Program-made: the position numbers and the translations under genes
Source of the DNA: Hyphomicrobiaceae bacterium
Lineage (GTDB): Bacteria; Pseudomonadota; Alphaproteobacteria; Rhizobiales; Hyphomicrobiaceae
Direction of reading: 5' to 3'
Length of the DNA: 5,363 nucleotides
NCBI GenBank assembly: GCA_025359005.1
Contig: JANYHP010000063.1
Location: forward strand, 1 to 5,363
Shown: one piece after another, positions 1 to 4,907 of the stretch
Layout of the letters: the number at the start of each line of letters is the position of its first letter
Numbering within the stretch: the stretch's first letter is position 1
Notes under the pieces: generated by a model
Seen by the model: the letters and a program-made list of their open reading frames with translations, nothing else
Database searches by the model: none
What the model was told of the DNA's origin: nothing

Positions 1-63
1 CTCGGGCAGCGAGAGGCGGCGATCGTGGACGCACAGACGCCACAGGCCATTGATCGGACACAT
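1..63 (-). CDS. Possible 5' end of tolB (partial, runs off left edge)
   Basis: After the tolA stop the minus strand stays open in one frame to the window edge. Its ATG at 63 gives a peptide beginning MCPINGLWRLCVHDRRLSLPE (21 residues). The next gene after tolA in alphaproteobacteria is normally tolB, the periplasmic beta-propeller that binds Pal, and an Arg-Arg pair followed by Leu-Ser-Leu would suit the start of an export signal. The hydrophobic core of a signal would lie beyond the edge, so it cannot be confirmed. An in-frame ATG lies further upstream at 150, and ATGs in other frames lie at 127 and 50. None has a good ribosome binding site. The call rests on gene order and an open frame only; the stretch could equally be plain spacer. 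Confidence 0.25.
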   Translation of the reverse strand, partial: MCPINGLWRLCVHDRRLSLPE

Positions 64-168
64 TTCCGCAATCCGTGACCGCGTCCGCCGCCGCGATGCG
101 ACAGTTGCAAGGGATGGGCTTGGCCATGCTTGACAGCACGCCACCGGCATCGCGCCTGGGTGCGCCGC

Positions 169-1227
169 TCAGAACATCTTGCCGGGGTCGAAGGTGAGCA
201 GCATGAAGTCCCAGCCGCCGGCGTAGAGGTCGGGCGGCAGGTTGGTGTAGGGCTGGCACTCGATCAGCGCGCGGCGAGCGCTGTTGGCGGCGTCTTCGAA
301 CTGCGGGCCAGTGCCGGAATTGGTCACGCGCGGCTCGCCGATCAGCTGGCCTTGCGGGTTGAGCTTGAACTCCACCTTGACGATCAGCTTGGCCGCGCCT
401 TCGAGGCCCGCGTTGATGTTCCAGCACCGCCGCACGTTGTTCTTCATCAGCAGGTTGAGCATCGACAACTTGTCGGCCGTCAAAACCGTGTCGGTGCCTT
501 CGGGCGCGCCGGCCGATGGACCCCTGGCATTGGCGGCGGTCTTGGTGCCCGCGGCTGCAGCGGCCTGCGCGCGGCGGTCGATCAAGGCCTTGGGCGGCGA
601 TGCGGTCGCGGACTTGTCCGGCGTCGTCTTGAGGACGTCGTTGACCAGGGAGGCAAGGTCCTGCTTCTTCGGCGGCGCCTTGGGGGGCGCCTTGGCCGGA
701 GGTGGCGCAGGCTTGGGCTGCACCTTCTGTGGGACCGGCGGCTTGGGCGGTGTCGGCGGCTTGGGCGGCTCGGGCTTCGGCGGTGGTGGCTCGGCAGCAG
801 CCGCCGCTGCCAGATCGCCGATTGGATCGGGTTTCGGCGGCTCGACCTTCGGCGGTTCGACTTTGGGCGGCTCAGGCTTCGGCGGTTCCACTGCGGCCTT
901 CTCAATGGCTTGCGCGATCGGGTCGGGTTTGGGCGGCTCGGGTGCGGGCGGCGGCGGCGCTGCGGCCTGCGGCGGCGGGGGCGGCGTTGGCTTTGGGGGG
1001 TCTTTCTTGGGCGGCTCCTTGGCGGGGCCGTCCTTGCCTTCGGCTTCAAGGTTTTTGGCTTCGCGATCGCCTTGTTTAAGGCGCACAAGGTCGCCCTCGG
1101 TGATGATGGCAACCTCGACCGGCTCGAGCTTAGGCACTTCCAATTTCGGAGTGCTGATCACGGCAAGCAGGGCCCAGCCAAGAAGCACGGCGTGCAACAG
1201 GAGCGATGCTGGAATGCCGAGGCGCAC
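169..1227 (-). CDS. tolA: TolA, cell envelope integrity protein of the Tol-Pal system
   Basis: TolA links the TolQ-TolR motor in the inner membrane to TolB/Pal at the outer membrane and is needed for outer-membrane constriction at division. The 352-residue product has one N-terminal membrane helix (about residues 7-25) carrying Ser8 and His12. This Ser-x3-His pattern is what the TolA/TonB anchor uses to contact TolQ/TolR. A charged segment follows (44-75), then a proline-rich stalk (71-187), an Ala-rich linker (205-245) and the C-terminal globular domain (about 250-352) with Cys268 and Cys324, likely a disulfide. No ATG lies near the expected N-terminus in this frame. I chose GTG at 1227, seven bases after the tolR stop, with GGAGG just upstream inside tolR. 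A far upstream ATG at 1371 would place about 48 unrelated residues, overlapping tolR, before the helix. The family is clear; the start codon is inferred. Confidence 0.93.
   Translation of the reverse strand: MRLGIPASLLLHAVLLGWALLAVISTPKLEVPKLEPVEVAIITEGDLVRLKQGDREAKNLEAEGKDGPAKEPPKKDPPKPTPPPPPQAAAPPPPAPEPPKPDPIAQAIEKAAVEPPKPEPPKVEPPKVEPPKPDPIGDLAAAAAAEPPPPKPEPPKPPTPPKPPVPQKVQPKPAPPPAKAPPKAPPKKQDLASLVNDVLKTTPDKSATASPPKALIDRRAQAAAAAGTKTAANARGPSAGAPEGTDTVLTADKLSMLNLLMKNNVRRCWNINAGLEGAAKLIVKVEFKLNPQGQLIGEPRVTNSGTGPQFEDAANSARRALIECQPYTNLPPDLYAGGWDFMLLTFDPGKMF
667..1017 (-). repeat. Low-complexity repeat encoding the proline-rich TolA stalk
   Basis: This part of tolA encodes residues 71-187, dominated by Pro, Lys, Glu and Ala. 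It includes imperfect repeats of PPKPEPP and PPKVEPP and two copies of PPKPDPI (residues 98-104 and 130-136). On the plus strand it appears as GGC-rich tandem units. Such tracts span the periplasm as extended polyproline rods in TonB-like proteins, whereas the E. coli TolA stalk is a long Ala/Lys/Glu helix. The repetition is the kind that varies in copy number between strains. Confidence 0.8.
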
Positions 1228-1234
1228 GCGTGGC

Positions 1235-1702
1235 TCAGCCTCCGTTGCCGGCTTCGGTGACGAGCGACATCTTCCGGAAGCCCGCCTCGCTGATGCGGGC
1301 CAGTACCCTGGTGACGACACCATACTCGGCAAGATTGGCGCCGCGCACGAACACGGCGTCGTCAGTGCCACCGCGGGCGGCTGCGATCGCCTTCAATTTG
1401 GTGGCGAGGTCGTCCAGTGACGTGGCGGCTTTCTCCTCCTGGCCGATGAAGATTTTGCCATCCTTGGCGATGGAGACGACGAGCGGTTCCTTGTTCTGGC
1501 TCTCGATCTGCTTGCCCATGGCTTGCGGCAGGTCCAGGGGCACGCCAGTGGCCATCATGGGGGCTGTCACCATGAAGATGATCAACAGCACGAGCATCAC
1601 GTCGACGAAGGGCGTTACGTTGATTTCGGCCATGGGCGCGTGCCCCTTGCGGCGTCCGCGCCGGCCGCCACCATTTCCACCGGTCTTGATGCTCGCACCC
1701 AT
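1235..1702 (-). CDS. tolR: TolR, stator protein of the Tol-Pal motor (ExbD/TolR family)
   Basis: TolR pairs with TolQ to form the proton channel that powers TolA, and its periplasmic domain binds peptidoglycan. The 155-residue protein has a basic, glycine-rich cytoplasmic N-terminus (1-23) and the family signature INVTPFVDVMLVLLIIFMVT (27-46). This contains Asp34, the equivalent of the proton-carrying Asp23 of E. coli TolR, at the head of the single membrane helix (about 33-52). A periplasmic ExbD-type domain follows to the C-terminus. Length is normal for alphaproteobacteria. The start at 1702 is supported by AAGGAG six bases upstream (1709-1714). It is separated from tolQ by 116 bp with inverted repeats, and from tolA by only seven bases, so tolR and tolA are probably translated from the same message. 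Confidence 0.97.
   Translation of the reverse strand: MGASIKTGGNGGGRRGRRKGHAPMAEINVTPFVDVMLVLLIIFMVTAPMMATGVPLDLPQAMGKQIESQNKEPLVVSIAKDGKIFIGQEEKAATSLDDLATKLKAIAAARGGTDDAVFVRGANLAEYGVVTRVLARISEAGFRKMSLVTEAGNGG
1239..1243 (-). promoter_or_regulatory. Ribosome binding site supporting the tolA GTG start
   Basis: GGAGG (minus strand) lies inside the last codons of tolR, 11 bases before the proposed GTG start of tolA. The spacing is a little long, but it is the only good Shine-Dalgarno match ahead of the TolA membrane helix. Confidence 0.5.
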
Positions 1703-1708
1703 TCCGGG

Positions 1709-1714
1709 CTCCTT
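1709..1714 (-). promoter_or_regulatory. tolR ribosome binding site
   Basis: AAGGAG on the minus strand, six bases before the ATG at 1702. It is a near-ideal Shine-Dalgarno sequence and fixes the tolR start. Confidence 0.8.
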
Positions 1715-1737
1715 GCGTCAACTGCGTATCGCCCTGG

Positions 1738-1805
1738 ACCCGCACTTATAAAGCGGGTTTCAAAAGGGCTCGCCCTTTTGCGGGGTGAAGGGGCGGCGCC
1801 CCTTC
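1738..1805. repeat. Cluster of three inverted repeats between tolQ and tolR
   Basis: Three perfect inverted repeats follow one another in the 116-bp spacer. In transcription order (minus strand) they are: 1805-1787, 8-bp arms GAAGGGGC/GCCCCTTC around three bases; 1780-1761, 9-bp arms CAAAAGGGC/GCCCTTTTG around two bases (effectively a four-base loop); and 1758-1738, 6-bp arms ACCCGC/GCGGGT around nine bases. In RNA they would form three consecutive hairpins 14 bases after the tolQ stop and 35 bases before the tolR start. The middle one has an A-run/T-run stem like a weak terminator. This could be a dispersed REP-like element, an mRNA-stability element or a partial attenuator; the sequence alone does not decide. 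Confidence 0.75.
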
Positions 1806-1818
1806 GTTGTTTCTCGCA

Positions 1819-2532
1819 TCACGTGCGCACGTCGATCTGCCGCGACACAATCGCTGCGAACTCGTCGGCGAAGGTTTCCAGCCGCTGTCCGAGGCGCGAC
1901 GAATCGGCAGAAAATTTGTTGTAGAAAATCACGGCGGGGATGGCCGCGAGAAGTCCAAGTGCGGTCGCGAACAGCGCCTCCGCGATGCCCGGCGCGACGA
2001 CAGCCAGCGATGTATTTTTCGAGCCGGCAATGGCCGTGAAGCTCGACATGATGCCCCATACGGTGCCGAACAGGCCGACGAACGGCGCGGTGGAGCCAAC
2101 GGTTGCGAGGAATAGCAGCCGACGGTCGAGTTGCTCCATCTCGCGACTGATCGTGACGTCCATTACCTTTTCGACGCGCATCTGGATGCCGCCCAGCGCG
2201 CGGATGTTGCCTTCCACCGAACGCTTCCACTCGCGCATGGCGGCGACGAACAGGCTGGCCATGGAGAACGTGCGGCCGCGTGAAAGGCCGGCGTACAGCT
2301 CATCGAGTGACTGGCCGGACCAGAACAGCTGCTCGAACTTGTCGGCTTCCTTGCGGGCGCGGCGGAAGGCGAAGATCTTTTCAACGATGATCGCCCATGA
2401 CCAGATCGAGGACAGCAGCAGGCCGAACATGACGGCCTTGACGACCGGATGGGCGGTCCAGAACATGTCGAGGAACGACATGTTGCCGGTGTTCACCGTG
2501 ATCTGCGCGCCTAGGGTATCTGCCAGAAACAT
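1819..2532 (-). CDS. tolQ: TolQ, proton-channel subunit of the Tol-Pal motor (MotA/TolQ/ExbB family)
   Basis: TolQ forms the inner-membrane oligomer surrounding the TolR helices and converts the proton gradient into movement of TolA. The 237-residue product has three membrane helices (about 28-51, 139-161 and 172-205) with a large cytoplasmic loop between the first two. The hallmark stretches are GSTAPFVGLFGTVWGIM (146-162) and APGIAEALFATALGLLAAIP (180-199). They contain Thr149 and Thr190, at the positions of the channel-lining threonines of the family. The frame stays open upstream to an ATG at 2682, but the extra 50 residues are Arg-rich and unlike TolQ. The ATG at 2532 gives normal family length and has AGGAGA upstream (2544-2549). 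It is the first gene of the tol cluster here. No ybgC thioesterase gene, the common upstream partner, precedes it. Confidence 0.97.
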   Translation of the reverse strand: MFLADTLGAQITVNTGNMSFLDMFWTAHPVVKAVMFGLLLSSIWSWAIIVEKIFAFRRARKEADKFEQLFWSGQSLDELYAGLSRGRTFSMASLFVAAMREWKRSVEGNIRALGGIQMRVEKVMDVTISREMEQLDRRLLFLATVGSTAPFVGLFGTVWGIMSSFTAIAGSKNTSLAVVAPGIAEALFATALGLLAAIPAVIFYNKFSADSSRLGQRLETFADEFAAIVSRQIDVRT

Positions 2533-3112
2533 GTCCCCGCCCGTCTCCTGCAAGTGCTGCCGGCCAAGATGCCTGTGGGTCGCCTGCGCCCTGCCGCGAC
2601 GGGCCCGAGGCACCGGTCGCTGGGCGCACGCCCGCAGCGTGGCCGATAAGGCCCCGCGGCACCGCTCTATCAGCTGTTCCAATGTGGTGAAATGACGACC
2701 CGAGCGGGTTCCGCGCCGCGACGGAGTTATCCACCGGCAGGGTGTCGCTGACGGAGCCAGGGGCGGTGGGTGCTGGGGACGCCCGTCCGGGCATCGGTTC
2801 GGTTAACAAAATCAGAGATTCCAGTGAATGCGGTTACGGCCACAAATTTGCCCCCTGGTGACCATTTCATGTTCTGGCTAGGTGGGGTGCGACTTTTTGT
2901 TTTTGCGCATGCAAGGGGCCTCCAGGCGCGATTGCTGGCCACCACAAGGGGTGAGTCTCGCTCCCGGTCTTGGTGGTGTTGCCGCGTGGCGCAGGATCCG
3001 GAAAAACAGCGATAATTCATCATGTTGCTGGTTAATGCGTCGCGCGAGTGGCTTGCTCGCGGAAATCCGGCTAGGCAGGCCGCCTCTGCAACTCTGATCG
3101 TTCGAGGTTTTG
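2533..3112. promoter_or_regulatory. Divergent intergenic region between tolQ and the transglycosylase gene
   Basis: About 580 bp carry no convincing gene on either strand: the open frames here encode Arg/Ser-rich peptides with no family signature. Both flanking genes point outwards, so promoters for both should lie here. The stretch 2800-2910 is clearly richer in A and T than its surroundings and includes the palindrome GTTAAC (2803-2808) and a T-rich patch (2893-2903). Two of the only three GANTC sites in the window are here (2817-2821 and 2953-2957). A -10-like GATAAT occurs at 3011-3016 on the plus strand without a good -35 partner. A 6-bp inverted repeat, CGCGAG/CTCGCG with a seven-base loop (3043-3061), sits just before the transglycosylase start. 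No exact promoter can be assigned. Confidence 0.55.
2544..2549 (-). promoter_or_regulatory. tolQ ribosome binding site that decides the start
   Basis: AGGAGA on the minus strand, 11 bases before the ATG at 2532. It favours this start over the in-frame ATG at 2682, which would add 50 non-homologous residues, and over the internal ATG at 2481. Confidence 0.6.
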
Positions 3113-3937
3113 ATGCGGCGTCGTTCTGTTTTCGGCTTGGTGCTGCCGCTGCTGGCGGCGCTGGGGACTGCTCCGGCGGCGCAGGCGCTGCAATGCGGTG
3201 ATGGCGGCGGCGGGTTCGAGGGCTGGCTGTCGGCGTTCAAGGGGGAGGCCGCCAAGCAGGGCATTTCAGCGAGTGCCATCAACGCAGGCCTCGCCGGTGT
3301 CAGCTACGATCCGACCGTGATCCGGTTGGATCGCTCGCAGCGCTCGTTCAAGCTGAGCTTCGAGCAATTCTACGCCAAGCGCGTCGATGGTGCCCTAATC
3401 GCGCGCGGCCGCAGCCTGATGCAGACCCATGCGGCGACGCTCGCCCGCATGGAAGCCCGCTTTGGTGTGCCGCGGGAAATCGTCATGGCGATCTGGGGGC
3501 TGGAGACCAACTACGGGCGGGACACCAGCGGCCGCTACTCGATCATCCGCTCGCTGGCGACGTTGTCCTACGATTGCCGACGGTCGGCCTTCTTCACCGG
3601 ACATCTGCTCGACGCGCTGCGCATCGTCCAGCGTGGCGACATGGGCCCGGGGGAAATGCGCGGCGGTTGGGCCGGCGAGATCGGCCAGACGCAATTCCTG
3701 CCGACCCCGTACGTAAAATACGCCGTCGACTTCGATGGCGATGGCCGCCGAGACCTCGTGCACAGCGTGCCTGATATCCTCGCCTCGACGGCGAACTTCC
3801 TCAAGGGACACGGCTGGCGCGCGGGACAGGGCTGGGAGCCCGGCTCGGCGAACTACGGCGTTCTGGCTGAGTGGAACAAGGCCGAAGTCTATCAGCGGAC
3901 GATTGCGGCGATGGCCGGCAAGATGAAGGGTGGCTGA
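3113..3937 (+). CDS. Secreted lytic murein transglycosylase, MltB-type (SLT_2 domain, GH103)
   Basis: Enzymes of this family cut the MurNAc-GlcNAc bond of peptidoglycan without water, leaving 1,6-anhydromuramic ends, and act in the periplasm. The 274-residue precursor has a signal peptide: Arg-rich start, hydrophobic core 7-19, probable cleavage after AQA near residue 25. There is no lipobox Cys, so it is likely soluble, unlike E. coli MltB. The catalytic acid is Glu131 in the motif IWGLETNYG (127-135). The substrate-groove motif GEIGQTQFLP spans 188-197, and a Ca-binding-like DFDGDGRRD loop spans 206-214, as in MltB. Cys28 and Cys155 could form a disulfide. It ends after the catalytic domain, with no peptidoglycan-binding domain. 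ATG at 3113 follows GAGG by five bases; the TTG just before it is less likely. Confidence 0.93.
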   Translation: MRRRSVFGLVLPLLAALGTAPAAQALQCGDGGGGFEGWLSAFKGEAAKQGISASAINAGLAGVSYDPTVIRLDRSQRSFKLSFEQFYAKRVDGALIARGRSLMQTHAATLARMEARFGVPREIVMAIWGLETNYGRDTSGRYSIIRSLATLSYDCRRSAFFTGHLLDALRIVQRGDMGPGEMRGGWAGEIGQTQFLPTPYVKYAVDFDGDGRRDLVHSVPDILASTANFLKGHGWRAGQGWEPGSANYGVLAEWNKAEVYQRTIAAMAGKMKGG

Positions 3938-3943
3938 TCCTTG

Positions 3944-3976
3944 AGCGTTGGTGGCGCGACGGAAATCCGCCACGCT
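3944..3976 (+). other. Imperfect inverted repeat after the transglycosylase gene
   Basis: GTGGCG (3951-3956) and CGCCAC (3968-3973) pair around an 11-base loop, and AGC (3944-3946) can pair with GCT (3974-3976) across a four-base bulge. No T-run follows, so it is not a standard terminator. Together with the short GC hairpin at 4009-4021 (CCCGC/GCGGG) it may reduce but not stop read-through into the small gene downstream. Confidence 0.3.
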
Positions 3977-4067
3977 AGCCGTTGAGTTGTTATCTGGTGC
4001 AGGTTCGCCCCGCAAGGCGGGCTGCATTCACGAACCGACCCGTCAAACGAACTGGGAGTTCCCTAAC

Positions 4068-4259
4068 ATGCGCAAAGTTCTACTCGCCGTCGTCACCCTC
4101 GGCACGCTGGCCGCAGCTCTCGTGCCGGCCGACGCCATGCCAACACCACGCATCGTTGCTCAGGACGAGGCGTCCATCGCCACCGTCGTGCGCGACGGCT
4201 GCGGCTGGCGCCGTCATTGGAGCCCGCGCTTCCGCCGCTGCGTCTGGGACGGCCGCTGA
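4068..4259 (+). CDS. Small exported hypothetical protein with a conserved-looking Cys pair
   Basis: The 63-residue product starts MRKVLLAVVTLGTLAAALVP, a clear signal peptide with probable cleavage after ADA (residue 23), leaving about 40 residues. The mature part has a short acidic segment and ends with a basic, Trp-rich tail. In that tail Cys45 and Cys58 enclose Trp and Arg residues (GCGWRRHWSPRFRRCVW, 44-60), probably a disulfide loop in the periplasm. GGGAG nine bases before the ATG supports this start. The frame is open upstream to 3948, but that would bury the signal peptide. Many alphaproteobacteria encode tiny exported proteins with Gly/Trp/Arg-rich Cys-pair tails, and this resembles them without a known function. 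It follows the transglycosylase by 130 bp on the same strand and ends before a strong terminator. Confidence 0.75.
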   Translation: MRKVLLAVVTLGTLAAALVPADAMPTPRIVAQDEASIATVVRDGCGWRRHWSPRFRRCVWDGR

Positions 4260-4385
4260 GTGCCCGACTGGCTGACGCGCCGCTCGGTGTGGCCATGACA
4301 TGCCAGTGTCACGCGGATGTGTGAGACACGCAGCATGTTGCAGGGCAAGGTGTGAGTAGGCGTTATTGCCAGGGCATGATCGATG

Positions 4386-4425
4386 CGCCCTTTGCCGGGA
4401 GATCCCCGGCGGAGGGCGTATTTTT
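4386..4425 (+). terminator. Strong rho-independent terminator, plus strand
   Basis: Arms 4386-4399 and 4405-4418 form a 14-bp stem (two U-G wobbles in the middle) with a five-base loop, followed by TATTTTT ending at 4425. Two further A-U/G-U pairs can extend the base. On the minus strand the two wobbles become C/A mismatches and no T-run follows. It therefore serves the plus-strand unit ending with the small exported protein, 127 bp downstream of its stop. It lies 20 bp beyond the stop of the convergent DUF350 gene. Confidence 0.88.
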
Positions 4426-4445
4426 GATGCGTGAGCAGCGACGGG

Positions 4446-4844
4446 TCACGGCATGAACGATGCGGCGTTGATCAACCCGGCGCACACAGCGGCCGCGGCA
4501 AAGCACAGCGCGCCCGCCGTGTTGTTGGTCTCGATTGTCTGCGGCAGCAGGCGGTACATGGCCTTGAACACAAGCAACTGCACCACCGACGCGATGATGC
4601 CCCAGGCGAGAAAGCCAAGGAACTCGGCGTGCATGTAGGACGCCATGAGGATCGGGCACGTGAAGCCGAGCATGGCGCCGCTGAGCGAAATGGCCGGCGC
4701 CATATGACCCTCGGCGATCTCGCGCGCCTCGTCGTAGGGTGTCACCCACATGTAGAGCAGCGTGAACACCGCCAGCATGGCCAGCCCGGTGGCGAGATAG
4801 CCAAAAAACAGCAGCAGGCCTTCGAGGTTTGCGAACATGGCCAT
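4446..4844 (-). CDS. DUF350 family four-helix inner-membrane protein
   Basis: The 132-residue protein has four predicted membrane helices (about 8-32, 50-71, 76-98 and 109-130) with almost no loops. It shows the internal duplication of DUF350/YjfL: helix pairs preceded by TPYDEAREIAEGHMAPAISL (35-54) and by IETNNTAGALCFAAA (104-118), each with a polar segment leading into a Gly/Ala-rich helix. The role of the family is not known. In many bacteria, including the E. coli yjfL-yjfC locus, it lies beside a glutathionylspermidine-synthase-like ATP-grasp gene, and here it follows one by 63 bp on the same strand, probably in one operon. The start at 4844 has GGAG nine bases upstream (4854-4857). A TTG at 4859 overlaps that site and is unlikely; ATG at 4838 is a close alternative. 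No terminator with a T-run is seen for this strand. Confidence 0.9.
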   Translation of the reverse strand: MAMFANLEGLLLFFGYLATGLAMLAVFTLLYMWVTPYDEAREIAEGHMAPAISLSGAMLGFTCPILMASYMHAEFLGFLAWGIIASVVQLLVFKAMYRLLPQTIETNNTAGALCFAAAAVCAGLINAASFMP

Positions 4845-4907
4845 GGGGCGGGTCTCCAAATGGGTTGCGGGAAGCCTATCATGCGAAGCCGATCGCCAAC
4901 CGGCGGC

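Noticed and set aside
130..1420. Two long plus-strand open frames opposite tolA (each about 376-378 codons)
   Set aside because: They are antisense shadows of the Pro/Ala-rich tolA codons: Gly/Arg-rich peptides without family signatures, and tolA itself is well supported.
1206..1751. Plus-strand open frame opposite tolR
   Set aside because: Shadow of tolR, with no domain and no ribosome binding site; TolR is clear on the other strand.
2533..2682. In-frame upstream extension of tolQ to the ATG at 2682
   Set aside because: The added 50 residues are Arg-rich and unlike TolQ, and the start at 2532 has a better ribosome site and normal family length.
2727..2735. DnaA-box-like TTATCCACC
   Set aside because: A single copy with one mismatch to TTATCCACA, no cluster, no AT-rich unwinding element and no dnaA/dnaN nearby. 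Best read as chance.
2770..3097. Short plus-strand open frames in the divergent region
   Set aside because: Their peptides lack family motifs, signal peptides or ribosome sites, and they overlap each other in different frames.
3061..3969. Nine-base match GGAAATCCG at 3061-3069 and 3961-3969, ahead of both plus-strand genes
   Set aside because: Too short, at different distances from the two starts (52 and 107 bases). It also does not fit EcfG-type GGAAC...GTT promoter spacing (only 15 bases before GTT at 3961).
3395..4027. Minus-strand open frame opposite the transglycosylase
   Set aside because: Antisense shadow of a well-supported gene with catalytic motifs.
3948..4067. Upstream in-frame extension of the small exported protein
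   Set aside because: It would place 40 unrelated residues before a clear signal peptide, while GGGAG directly precedes the ATG at 4068.
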